This document shows positions 48,062 to 61,000 of a stretch of DNA of 64,000 nt, piece after piece. Made by a program: the position numbers and the translations under genes. Source of the stretch: Opisthocomus hoazin (lineage: Eukaryota; Chordata; Aves; Opisthocomiformes; Opisthocomidae); contig NC_134419.1 of NCBI RefSeq assembly GCF_030867145.1, positions 7,281,501-7,345,500 of the forward strand, written 5' to 3'. Position 1 is the stretch's first letter; each line of letters begins with the position of its first letter. The notes below the pieces were generated by a model. It had not been told where the DNA came from. It was given only the letters and a program-made list of their open reading frames with translations, and did no database searches.

Positions 48062-48302
48062 GTCTTGCCTTGAGATGAACTCCAGGCGAGTCGGAGTTTG
48101 ATGTCTGCTACCCATCAGGCAACAGCAAGAGCCAGGAGTGATGGCAGCTTAGGGAGCAGCAGTGTCCTCACCAACCAGAGCACGGTCCTGCGGGATCTGA
48201 ACAGGGCCAGGCTGGTGAGTGACGGGCTCCATCAGCGGTCCCAGACTGAGTCAAGTCCAGGGTCCATCCAGGAGACAGGACAGCAGGCAAGTTACCTACA
48301 GC
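48062..48302 (+). ncRNA. Candidate exon of a divergent non-coding transcript
   Basis: Plus strand, about 0.6 kb beyond the CpG island. The acceptor-like CGTTTTAATTTCAG|GTCTTG and the donor-like CTACAGC|GTAAGTG bound 241 nt of distinctly GC-richer sequence than its surroundings. A frame open from 48101 exists, but an in-frame TGA precedes it within the exon and I recognise no protein. A spliced divergent RNA sharing the SHISAL2A promoter is one reading. An uncatalogued repeat fragment is another. Confidence 0.25.
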
Positions 48303-48879
48303 GTAAGTGTAAAATGTCACCCAGTTTTGTTTTGCAAAATCAGCCCTGACTTAGCACCAATTGAACTGAACGCAGAATTTCAGCCTGTCTTCTGAATTAC
48401 GGATTTGCCTTCTAATATTTTGAAGTATGTGTGAATAGCCAGGGAAGAGTGAAGTTACTCAACTGTTCAGCGGCTTAAGCTTGAGCAATTTGATAATTTG
48501 ACTTTGAGGACATCCAAAACAGGCTCAACACTTGAAGTTGCACTACACAAAATGAGAAGATGAATGACAGTGATGTGGCTGGAGCAAAGACTCCGGAAAA
48601 GGGGACACCAGGAGGAATCAATGAGTACTGAACATTCACAAAGAAAAAGGCTAGATTACTATGAGATTTTGTGAGAGTTGTAATTTCATCACTTGTGTTG
48701 TTCAGATGAAATCAGATTTAATCAGATCAAATATTTTATGATGAAGAGTAACTTATTTGGAATATAGACAAGAAAATGGTCTCTCAAAGATCATAAGGCA
48801 GCCTTTTTACCTCAGTTATGTCAATAGTGTCACTAGAATTAGGATTTAATCATGACTTCTGTGATACTTGAAGTCTTGT

Positions 48880-49045
48880 TTAGAGACCAATCTCCTGGTC
48901 ATTTGATTCAGAGTGAGTTTCATTTTAACACAGTTGCTTAATCTTTCACAGCCATGGGGACTGTGTTTCTGTGATTGAGGAAAGAGTCTTTAGTGAGGGG
49001 AAGATGCGTGAATCTCAGCTCAAAAGCCATCAGCTGCTTGGCCAG
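48880..49045. repeat. Old degenerate duplication, copy 2
   Basis: AGAGACCAATCTCCTGGTCA ... TTTCATTTTAACAC ... GGAAAGAGTCTTTAGTGAGG ... TGAATCTCAGCTCAAAAGC parallels copy 1 at 47629-47800 in the same order and orientation, about 1.25 kb away. Confidence 0.45.
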
Positions 49046-52000
49046 ATAGTGTGTATGCATCAGTCAGCTCATCAGCATGTAACGTGGTTGAAACCCAGCA
49101 GCGTATTCCGAATTTATTACTGCAGAATTGACAGAACCACAGACAGCATAGCTGTATAGACCTTGTTGTCTGATTAAGTTAGGTTTAAGCAGAAGACATG
49201 CAAGAAGAAAAAAATCAAAACACCAAATACAGTGGTAAATGTCATGGGTTTGGAGACTGATTCAAGTCTTTGAGATTCTCAATACTGCGTTCAAAAGGGA
49301 GACCTCCTGTAAGTCCTACAGCTTCCCAGGACGGAGGAACATTTAATTCTACTCTGATAGGTGTTTGTCTTTTGAAATGTCTATGCACCTTGTTACGTTG
49401 CTAATAGCTATTTTCTACCAAAACCTGAATTCCCGTTCTCGTTTTTCTTGCTGACTCTTTGTACCTCTGGGGATATTTTGCCCATCTTATCCTTTCTCTG
49501 TCTGTTTCCATTTCAACAACCATGGCAAAAAGAGATTTATCAGAGGATCGAATCCAGGAGTGGTTCGATTCACCTTTTTGACTGAGTATTCCCAAGTGTT
49601 CAAGAGATGTTTTGGAATATAGGACAATGTCAGTTATTTTTGTATTTCATATTGTTATTTTACCTTTGGAGATTTTTCTCTTATTATTCAGAACTTGGAT
49701 AATAATTTTCTGCTCAGAATTATTACTACACTGGTTTGGAACAAATAAAATTACTTATCACAGTTTTATGCTCAGTCTTACACAATCTTCTACTCATACT
49801 TACTGAGTATAGGGCAGATGTGAGTTGGAGTGAGAGTGGGTTCTTTCTCCAACCCTAAGAAGTTTGCCTTTGAAGAACGCTGAAATGTTATGAAGTGGTA
49901 AAATCTTTTTTTTTTTTAATCAATCAGTAAACTCATTTATATTGTGCAATTAATTTGTACTTGCCTTGATTCCTGGGTGATAATAATTAGCATGCTCTGT
50001 TGTTCCAATTATTTGGAATGATTTATTTGAAACATTAGAAACAAACTTTGAGTTATCTACCTGAGTGACTGAATTAACTATTTAATTGCTGGATGACTGA
50101 AATAAAAAAATGTTCTCTTTTGATAAGACATTCAGGAACAGGATTTGAAGTAACAGTGGGAGGCTCTTCAAAGTAGATCATGTGAATAGCCTTTTATGTC
50201 AGAAGAAAGCCACATGAACTTGTTTTCCCATTCTAGTTACAAAACACAGACCTCTTCTTCCAGTAAGAGCTAGTGGTTTGGACCTCATAAAATGTGTTGC
50301 CCTCTCTGTCTCTCCACTCTTGCTGACATCAATTTAAGTTACTACATAGATGCCTGCAGCATTTTTCTCCGTGTAGTGAGGAGTGTATTTCAACTTAACA
50401 ATGAGGTCATTCAGCTTTCAGAGAAATGAATACAGACCAAAGACCTTTGCAGGACATGTGTAAGTAACAGACAAATTATTTAGGTAATTCAGGAGCAGCT
50501 TTCAGAACTGTATCCAGAACAGGACACTTCTGAGTGCTAACTTCCTCAGGTGCCTGCAACCCAGAGTCTTCTGCCAGTCTGACTTACTGGTACTCATACT
50601 GGCTTTCAAGAGATTGTTTTGGTTGTACTTAAAGCCCCTTTTCAAAATACTTGGTGCCATGGAACTGCGTCTTTGGCTTTCTATTTCTTATAACTGTTTT
50701 CAAGCCTTCCCAATGAAGTCATAAATGTAATATCTGTATGGTGTACTATGCAATAATTAGAGCAATAACAATTCTTGTAATCACTAAAAATAATTGTAAT
50801 CTTAACTACAATTAATGTGAAAAGCATACAGCCTCTTACGTAATTATCCTGACTCCACAATATACTGGCCAGCAAAACTGGACTGGTTTAATTTTCCACC
50901 AAGTTAAGAGTTCCTCTGACTGAATACAGCTTAGAGCAAAGGGGACTTGAGGAAGCAGCTAAACATTCTGATTCAGCCATTTGGTTTGGAGATGACTCAA
51001 AGTGGATTGTACCTCTGCACTGACCGCTGCTTGAAAGCTGAGAACAAACTCATAGTAACAGTTGGGGTACACATTTCTACCAGCCAAGCTTCTAAGAAAC
51101 AGAAAATTAATTATGAACTACTATTAGAGCTGTCTGGATCAGCATCAATCCTCAGACCTACATGGAAAGTTTTTCCTTAAGAACATAATATAATTATTAA
51201 TAGGCAAACAGCTGTGTAAATTACCTTCAAAAGTAGTCTGGTGGCAAATTATGCAATTAAACAAAATTTTCATGCCAAGATGGTGTAACTAGCCCTGATT
51301 AGGAGTAACAGCTCAAACTGCCATCAGGCTTAGTGTAGACAACAAGTTTTATCACACTGGAGTAGCAGGCACTTTAGGAAGGCAGATGACAGCTGAAGGT
51401 TTGAAACTGAAAGGGGAACAGAAGTATAAGGAGTGTGTACTTGCAGTACAGTGAGATGCTGTCACTCAGAGGACTGGAAAAGAGGGACTGGTGCTAGGAG
51501 CATTACAAAGAGAAGTACCCGCGTTGGCACTGTGTTATCTGACTCCTGTGCGTTAGTGAAGGGCTGAAATCTGTCAAGAGGATATGATACATCTTGGGTT
51601 CTGCTCTCAATTCAGCTGATGTACAGCTACAAGCAAATTGCTTTCCCAGTGTGCGCTTCGGTTTAACTCTCTAAATTTGTGACAATGATGGAGTTGTTTG
51701 ACATATGTTTGCACAAGTGTTTGTGTTTTGAGATCCTCTCTGTGAAAACAAACACATGTATAAAGTATTGTTATGATACTACCAATTTTTCTAGTCATTT
51801 TAACTATCTTTCATACACATTATTCTTTAATTCCCCCAGTCAATATACAGTATAGATTTTGCCTTTATACTATCTCTTCTTTGCTTCACAAAGCTGAATA
51901 ACGAAGAAGGAGAAAGTACTTTTGAGCATCGGGAGGTAAGAAGAGGTTTTGGTCAAAATTTAAAGGAAGAGGGAGAATCAGTGAAACATAGTGAAGTAGG

Positions 52001-53129
52001 AAGATTTAAGTGTTGATGCTGGTAATTTTGAGGTGAGGGAGGAGCTCTGTTAAGTAGTTTGTGTGCCTAATGGCCTCAGTATCTACAGTTTTTTTATGTG
52101 CTGTTATTGGTAAGTATTTCAGAATAATGGCTCACTTAAGCAAATCTTACCCTTTTGCACTTACTCATCTATCTAGAAATAGAATAATAAGATGGATGAT
52201 ATAGTTTCCAACAATGAACCTAGCCAAATAGTCTTGACTGCAGTTTGTCTTTGTGGAGTGGTTTTCATTTCTTTCTCCTTTTCAGAGGGGAAAATTCTTT
52301 TTACTGAGCTGAGCTTTAGGCATGGAAATGACATGCTCCTTACTTACCAAACATTTACAATATGACACTGGCTCAATCATTTAGCTTTGCTTTTATTTAC
52401 CCTGCTTGTAAAATATACCTATTTGTAATTTTAGAGATACAATTATATGTTGTAATGCAATTTCTACTTTAATGGGAAGATACAAATTTTAAAGGATTCT
52501 AGTAATTATGTAGTTTCTGCATATAGGGGATGATTACAGGGATAATTCTGAAACTTAGTTACTCAGTTGCAAGGAAATCAGAAATGATGGACCTATTATT
52601 TCAGACCATTTAAGCAAGATATCCAGCAGAGATAGCACTTGTAAAACAAGTTGTTTGATATTTTCAGCATCAATTCTACATTAATACACAAAATGGAAAA
52701 TTACAGCTTTATAGGGTCATAATGAATTGTTATACATAATGATTTGTTATACAATTATATCAATATTTTTACCATATTTTTGTGTACCTTGGCTCAGAGT
52801 CCTTTCTCTCACTTTGCCATGATAGAGAACTTTCATTCTAGTTTGTAATTCAAAGAGATTCAGATATTAATAGCAGCAATAACTCTTCCCTCTTTAAGCC
52901 TCCCACACAACTGTCTTTACATTTTGGGTGTAGAGGAAAACATCATGTGTTGTTAAAGTGCTGCAGCAAGAGAGAGACTTTTTACAGGAACCTATTTACA
53001 ATTGCGTCTTACCTTACCAAACTTTATTGTTGGGGCTGAAGTTTTGTATCCTGTGTTTGTCTCCTGCTAACTGGGGTTTCTTTAGTTTCATTCAGGAGTA
53101 TGCTGTGTGGCTAGAAGTCATGGAAAGGA
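49046..53129. other. Gene-free AT-rich upstream flank
   Basis: No exon, RNA gene or identifiable repeat is visible beyond short homopolymer runs, such as T at about 49908. In mammals GPX7 lies upstream of SHISAL2A, as I recall. I did not find its thioredoxin-fold coding exons here. Confidence 0.4.
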
Positions 53130-53460
53130 GACTGGGACTGAATGAGAAGTCCAAAAAGAGAAACAGGGATGCCAGTGGAAGGGTTGTTGGAGGGGAGCTG
53201 AAAACAAATGGAAGGGAGGTCTGAAGGCTGAGGTGGAGGAGTAACAGCCCACCTGATAGGAAGGGAATTGAGTAAAACATGTTAAGGTCAAAGGTTTGGG
53301 CTCTGACCCAGCATGAGAAATGTATGAATCGGGGCTGAGATTTGGTAGTTAAAGAGAACAGGGCTAGTGTGAAGAGATGGGAGTAGGAAAGAGCGGCCAG
53401 AGACAAACTCGAAGGACAAGGCAAAGAGGACCAGGCTTTGGAGTAGCAGGAAGAAGTCTG
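53130..53460. repeat. Purine-rich block on plus strand
   Basis: About 330 bases are heavily biased to A and G. The block could be the 3'UTR of a decayed L2/CR1-type element, since a MIR/L2-like end follows directly. That is inference. Confidence 0.35.
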
Positions 53461-53530
53461 TGCTCACTAGAGGTCATTTAGCTATGAAACTTGGAATAGA
53501 ACCCAAGTTTCCTGTTTGTCTCCCTTCCTT
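53461..53530 (-). repeat. MIR/L2-like fossil
   Basis: CTAGAGGTCATTTAGCTATG then AACTTGGAATAGAACCCAAG and TTTCCTGTTTGTCTCCCTTCC follow the MIR pattern AAGGTCACACAGCTAGTAAG ... AACCCAGGTCT...CTGACTCC, in the orientation opposite to the 4.0-kb copy. Confidence 0.5.
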
Positions 53531-53989
53531 TTCTGTCAGCAAATATGTTTAAATCCTGTGGAATGCCTCATTTAGTTCTCTTTCACACATATGATGACAA
53601 ACAATCACTGTTATTTATTTAATTAATCCATGTGGCAAAGTTCTGTATGATAGTTTGAAATATTTCAGATGACTCATGTCATTGCCAATAGGAAATTCCA
53701 CTCGTTTTCTCTATTTGTTTTCAATCATAAGAAATTACATGTACAAAATTACATTCAAAGAATATTAGGTTACTCAGAATTTAGAAATGACAGACTTACA
53801 ACTAATAATATGATCACTAACTATTTTTTAAGAGATTCTATCTTATTTGGTGATGAAGTTTTCCAGGATTTTATTTTCTTACTCTTTTCTAATGCATGGT
53901 CAAAAGTTTTATCTAATGCATGTTAACCATACCTATTGTGAATACATAACTATTTCAGCCATGGTTTTTTGGTAATAGTTATGACTGCT

Positions 53990-54120
53990 TCACAGATACT
54001 AATTCATTTTTTCCAGTGCCCTGTGAGATGAGGATATGGGATATTTATCTATTTTGCAGATATAATATTTCATTGCATACCTGTCTCACACCTGACTGCA
54101 GAGGCACAGATGTCTATTGC
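53990..54120 (-). repeat. Possible MIR/L2-like fragment
   Basis: CCAGTGCCCTGTGAGATGAG ... ATTTATCTATTTTGCAGAT ... CTGCAGAGGCACAGATG resembles CCCTATGAGGTAGG ... CCCATTTTACAGATGAGG ... GAGGCACAGA. It is strongly diverged. Confidence 0.35.
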
Positions 54121-54899
54121 ATGTCGCGATAGTTTTTCTTCTGGTAGGAAAGCAGAGGAGACATACTTACTATTTGTAAAATGCATGAGAACCCTGAGCA
54201 CAAAATTATAGAAAAGTTCAAAGTATTGCTTCTAGTTACTAAAACAACATTTTATTAACACACAAAAACATTATTACTAACCCCGGAAAGGGGATTTTCC
54301 TGTCACTGTCTTGGCTGACATCTGGAGTGCATTTTTCCTCTGCTTTTAAAAGTGAATTTTAAAAGTGTTGTCATTTAAAAAAGAAGTCAAATTCCATAAG
54401 CAATCAGAATCATAAGTGTCAGTTCAACCTCGTTATTGATGGCAGTGCTCTAAAATTGATGGGGAAGAAGTCACATAGTGTATTCCTTCTTGGTTCATGT
54501 ATTATAAGTGTTTCCAGGAAGATGGGAATTTGGACTTTTCACTCCTGATATTGTTGTGCTAGTCACAAGCAATGACATGCCTTTCTTAACATTTGTGTTC
54601 TTGACAGAGCTTCAGTTTTATTTTGTAGCTGCAAAAGCTCATTTTTGTTCCTCTTTCTGTCACTGAAGGTGAGTTTGTTTTCCATCTTTGGAACGCTACT
54701 TGATTTGAGGATGCTGCCAAGAGAATCAGTTTCCATAGCCCTTTTGCCTTTGGCTGAAGTTAGAAAGCCTTATTCAGTTTCAAATCCCTTCTCACTTCAG
54801 CAGTGGAGACAAGGAGCAGTTGTCCAAAGGAAAGATAAAAAGTATATTCTTATTATGAACACCTAACATCGCCTACGATTTGATAAGATGCTTCATAAC

Positions 54900-55025
54900 A
54901 TTAAACAAATATAGGCTACTAATAATAACTAGTGCTTAAATGGTTTTGTATGTCTTCTAGACACTACAGGTCTTTCAACTCAATTACATTTGCACAATAG
55001 TTATTAAAATGCAACTGAGGCATGT
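54900..55025 (-). repeat. Possible MIR/L2-like fragment
   Basis: CTAATAATAACTAGTGCTTA, later ATTAAAATGCAACTGAGGCA, recall the two ends of a MIR copy in the same orientation as the 53.5-kb fragment. The call is weak. Confidence 0.3.
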
Positions 55026-58000
55026 GATTGTTGTCTCTTAATCTTATGTGTCCCTCATTATCGAGCCCCTGATTACCACACAGTCTACAGTGGATGGAAT
55101 TACTCTTAGTGATAGACTAGGCCTTTTGAAGCTGGACCAGGTGAGCTATTGGTCAGGTCTCCACCTCGTTGGTCCTGGTTTGGTGAAATGGTCACCAGTT
55201 ACATCTCAGATGAATGATTCATTTGATCTGTGTTAGCCTTAGTTGCTAGTCAGATGTTCTCTTAGAAATGGGATGAAGTGATAAGATCTATTATATCTGT
55301 TCATCCTAACTATCTTCTAGATATTACTGTCTACTCAAAACAGTTGACAGAACAGCCTGAGCATGCTTCAGCACTGTCTCAGTATACAACTTGCCCTCTT
55401 AATTCGAGTAGCTAGATTAGGCTTTTTAAAATGTCAGGTGGCTTTGTGTTAGTTTGGATGAGGAATGCTCACATGCCTTCATATGAGTGCTTTTCTCTGG
55501 GGAAGAAAAGAAATAAGATGCAGTGCCTTCTTAAGCTGCTCCAATTTGATTCATATTTGCTGCCTGACCACACTAAATCACTAAAGAAAAAAATTTGTGA
55601 CACAGAATAAGCAGTAAATAAATATTAGAGCCTGTGAGCCAACACAGGCAGGATGCAGGAAGAACCACAAAACCACGGATGAAATGTAAAGAGTAGATTT
55701 ATTTTCATTACCTCGTGAACCAGGGAATCTCCGAAGCAGCAGCTGGGGAGAGGCATAGAAGCGAAGCAGGAGCGCAGGCACCATGGAGCTTGGTCCTTGC
55801 TAGAGCAAGAGTGCACGCTACAGAATCTGCTGATTTCACCTCTATGTATCAGGGATTCACACAGGCATAATTTTCCACTGTGCTTTGATCCTTCTCACAG
55901 CAAGGCAGGAGTCTCAAACATGTTCAATAAGGTGCCTTTGAGTCTATCACAAGCCTATGTTATCTAAACACAGATGTTCTACTTGTCAAGCACACAAGGC
56001 TAAACAATGGTTAGTATGATATATGTGGTTTTCAACACCTCAGTTGCAAGGCACTTGAGTGTGCTTACAATCCTCCTTGCCAATCTTCTTTTATTATCCC
56101 ACACTGAGATTCATAGATGGCATATTCAGTCACATCAGATGCTTCCAAAATGAATTGGTTTTAGTCTCTCCCACTTCCCATTTTGGTTCTCTTGGGAGTG
56201 TTTGTATATAGAGATCAAATATAGAGATACATGCCAAAATCTTAAAACTCACTTTAGTTCATTTTCTCCAAGTCTTGGCTGAGGTCTGTTGGTAGGATCA
56301 TTGGAAGGACCCATTCATACTATCCTGCTTTGAGGATACATCAAACTTCTGTTTTCAAGGCTTTTAGGTTGGCACTTCCTCGTCAAATTTTTCAGAGCAC
56401 TGATTAAAATGAATATCCACAGTCCAGACAACACCACTTACTGAGAAGCATTGTGTACATGAGAAGCCAGCCCTGATTTCTGTCTTGCATACCTGGCAGG
56501 GGACCTCTGAGGATCTAGGGACTCCCTGGAATCTTTGAATCTTTGGCTGTCTGGTGTCCTCTGCTTGTCATCTTCAAGTGGCATCCTTGTTTTGAACATC
56601 TGACCCTCAATCTTATTTGTGGTTTTATCGTTTTTCTTTCTTTGTTATTTTTTTTTTTCCATTAAATGTTTTATTTCTGGGCTCTATGCCCTGCCTCTAG
56701 GGTTGAAAGATAATCTTTTTGCCGTCAGTAAGTCTAGTGTAGCCACACAGAGTACAAACAGACTGGTGTCCCATTTATCAACTTTTCTCCAGCACTGGTC
56801 GAAGCAACTTCCTCTCAGTCTAAGAAGAAAAGATTTGACAGAGAAGCTGTCTGAAACCTGGGGGGGAATTTTTATATTTGCTCCTGAGTAAAATACTTCT
56901 GTCTGTTTTTCTCCATTAGTGGAGAAATAGGATCCTCAATGTCTTCCTTCACACAGTCCTTTTATTTTGTATCTTGTGCTCCCCTATTTCATTCCTGATT
57001 GTCTGCTTCATATGTCTCAGCTACAGCAGATGTTTGGCTCAAGCAGACACAAGAAATTTGCTTTTCAACAGAACACTTCTTCATCAGATTTTATCACCTG
57101 TTTGGCATCCATTTTGGTCAGCATCTGGAAGAAGCTGACAAGCATCAAATTCCAACATAAACCTCTGCCTTTAGTTTCCCATATTATTTCCTGGCCAGCC
57201 TGACATAGCAAAGGGACAGGGATCTTCCACACAGGGTCTTGTCTGCTTTCCTGGAATTAAAAACTTTTAGCAATGCATACTGCCAGTATTTTTGCAGGAA
57301 GTGTTTTTTGACTTGAGGAAAAAAGACAAACACTTCTGTCTCAGAGGAAGTAAGAAGGTGAATAGTTTGGGAAAATGCCATACTGAAAGGTCCAAAGCCT
57401 GAAAAGGAATGTAGGGCATATCTTTATAACTCTTCCACTGGAATTGGTCATCACAGAAGATGTGTTATCCACTAGCAAGGAGTAAGATACTGTTTAGTGT
57501 GTTCACTAATATGATATCAGATGTAGTTTTCCTTCCAGCCAAGGCTAAGCCAATGCACCTTTAATGAAGCCTATGACATTCATCACTCTTCCATACCTGG
57601 AATTTGCACCAGGGATTTTGACAGGAATTGTTTCTGTATTGCTACTGAAGTGGAATGTATCAGTGCAGCTCACTGTCAGAGACATGATGAACATCTCTAC
57701 AGAAGCAGTCAAAGCAGAATCAAGCTAAATTATCTTAATTTACAGTAGCATTGCTGCTTGTCTTATGGAAGGGAATGTAATTATTTCATTTGTCTGTTGC
57801 TGTCTGTTTGTCACTTTAATTGCTGCCAAATCAATCAGCTTTTACATGACATAGATTGCTTTCTCATGTTGGATTAACTAAAGGTGATAGATACATCTGT
57901 ACAAACTTGGAAGCAGAAGATTAAGTTCTGTTCTTTGCTTTTCATTCACTTGTTACATACTTTTGGGAAAACGGTGTCACCCACGTGCTTAGCTGCTTCA

Positions 58001-61000
58001 TCTAGAAGATCAATATCAAGCCCTTTTTCATGATGCTGTGAGGTTTCTATGAGTCTCAGTAGCAGAATACAGTCATTATCAACCTTGACTAAAATGTTCC
58101 ACTTTAGTATTCCTTATTATTGCTACAGTTCTTCCATCAGTAGCAAACATTCTTGTTGTTTTTCATCTGTCTAAAAATATTCATGTTTTGAACCTCATTA
58201 CATTCAGTATGGAGTAAATTTAGAATAAGGCACGTTCCATTTCTCAAAAACATTGAAAAAACTGTGTTCTAAAATTTAAAAAAGGACAACTGTTTGGGTT
58301 GGGGTTTTTATGTTTTTGTTTGCCATAACTAGGGATAGATTTGAAGGTTAACAAAAAGATCTGCTGAGAAACTGCTTTTCTATTGGCATGAGTAAGAATC
58401 CGTCCTACTGGACTAAGTAAGGTCTTGTTCACAGAACAACTGTCCAAATAGTGTAAATATATGAATGCAAGGCAGGCGAGGCCTGTTTGGTGTTAAATAA
58501 TAATTACATAATCTGAATTGTAAAGAACAAGGGATCCCCAGGTGAGGACAGGACTGCAAGACTTGTCTTGAGCTGTGAATTCTGGATTGATTCATAAAAG
58601 TTAGAGCCTATGAACAGAGTTGTGTATAGCTAATTAATTCATATAGTCAATGGAAAAAGGCTATGAAACAAGCTGATGTCATCATGTCACTTTTGATCAT
58701 GGATGTTTCCTAGCAGTCCCTGTTGATTCACTTCATATTAACAAGTTCTCTAAAGCAGGACACAGACGTTTTTCCAAATCAGCTGATTTAGGTATTGGGG
58801 AATGCTTCCATGTTGCATATATACAGCTTTGTAAACATCTACATGACATGAAGCCTCTTTACTTCAGAGCCAGTGCCATAACTCTGTTAGCTGTGAGTGC
58901 ACATATATGAATGTGATGAAATCATGCAGTTTGAGTGATTCTGCATGCTTCTTTTTACTATTGACTTTAAATTAGCATTTGTACCGAAGTAAAGAAAGAT
59001 AGGAATAAAAGAGGATGGAATTTTAATTTTATTTCTGTTTGCTTCACTGCTTGCTATTTTATGATTTAATTGCATTTTAAATTTCACATTCAAAATGTTC
59101 AGGCTGAGACGCAAGCACTGATTTGCCTACTACTAAGGAAATTTGAATTTTTATCTCATTATAGGTCTAAAATTCAGAATTCTTATCACACTAGACATTT
59201 TTACATCAGAAGCTCCCTCTCTAAATTATAATCTCCTTTCTGCTTCAGAAGAATGCCCATAGGAAATCTGTAATGTTTTTGTATTACTCCAATTTGTTTT
59301 CAGAAGGCCTCAGAACTTTTTTTTTTTTTTTTTTTTAAAATGGACAGGAAAAAATTGTGGTTATATAAACAATTAAAACCAGAATCCTATATAAGACCAA
59401 ACATAAATGGTAATCCTCCTAACCTCTAAGGCTTTCCACATTATCTCTTGGGTGCAGAAATTTTGAAAGCCTAACTATAATACAAAAGTAGCCTTTATCT
59501 CTGGAAATTCTCCAAGGTTTTTGGGCAGAATGTAAATGAGATCATACCAGCAGTATGGAAATATATGCCTTTAAGTGTTAAAGAACTTTGTGGGCTTTCT
59601 TTCAAAATAATGCAGTGTCATCTCATTGCTTGTATTTAAGTCTTGCACCAATTACTATAATAACTTTAAAAGTAGTCATCTTCCACGTGAGAATGTAAAA
59701 GGAAGAGAAATAACAAGTGTACTGGTTCACCGCTGCAAGCCTATGCCAAAAGCAAACCTGGCCCAGTAGTTAGAAGGGAGCTGAGCATTCATTGCTTTTG
59801 TGGAAATAGTGGATGTTTTACCACTGCCAGTCTGTTCCTTTTGGAAAGTAAACTGTTCAGCTTATACGTCAAGGGCTGAAATTTAATTAGAATAATGGTT
59901 ACAAAGCCAGTCCCTCACCATGAAGTCACTTTTTAATGAGTCATCATCTAGTCCCAGAGACGTCATCCTACTATTCACAACAGGTAACTAATGCAAAGAG
60001 GAAAGGGGACCAGTGAGTGGAACAGTAACTGTAAGAGTTTGTGTATGTATTGAGGTATTTTTAACTTATTTTGGAAGCTACTAAAGTATACAAAATAAGA
60101 TTGCTAACCAAACTATATTGATAGTGAGCTGCTAGAAGCACAACTGACTGTCTGATTTGTCAAATGTTTCGTGGTTCATTATTCCCCAGTTGCTGTGACT
60201 CAGGATGATTTTGGTTCCCGAGAACAGCTGATCTGCTACATTTCTGCCATTCAAGCTGATAGAGAGCTGCAACAAAGTGAGTTTGTAACTGGCTGTTAGT
60301 GACGCTATAAGCAAAAAAGGACAAATCTTTATAGATGCTAGCCACTTGGCCTTTCCAACACATCTGTGTAGCTATTGCTAGTGTACAGCTTTGTTTGCTT
60401 CTTGGTTTATGAATTCTGTTAATATTATATTGCATTTTTTGAGCATCAGCCTCCCTGTAGGGTGTTATTTCATGCACTCATTAATTAACTCACAAATATT
60501 TTGCATAGCATTATCAACTCCATTAAAGAAGGGGAAAATAAGATTATAGACTGATTAATTCACATGCTTAGTATTAGAAAGGAGACATTTACAAGGCAAG
60601 AAGTGAAGTCCAACACGGATAGTACCCAGTCTGGACATCACATGATACAGAAATCTGCAGCAGTTTTTTCACATGCAGCACTTTAGTGCATACATAATGC
60701 GTTCAGAGGGAAGAAGAAAATGATGTGTCTGACAAAGCACTGAGTGTCCAACAAGGAGTTCAGAGTATAGCTTATTTGGAAGGCGCAGGTGCCTTTCAGC
60801 CTAGTAAATATTATTTTAAACAGGGATTCTTCAAAGGGATTTTCAATAACTGGTAAAATGCTTAGAAATGATGTTTTGAAGGATATAAAATAAACAGAGA
60901 CAAGTATTCACTGTAAGATTGAGATGCACAGTAGACTCAGGTCATTTTTGTTCATCGATATTGTCATCAATAGTAGTTATGGAGCTTGCGTATCTCGTAC

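Noticed and set aside
48098..48349. 83-codon plus-strand frame
   Set aside because: It reads through a good GTAAGT donor, starts after an in-frame stop within the candidate exon, and matches no family I know.
59317..59336. T20 run as the tail of a processed pseudogene on the minus strand
   Set aside because: No coding similarity or target-site duplication could be found on either side.
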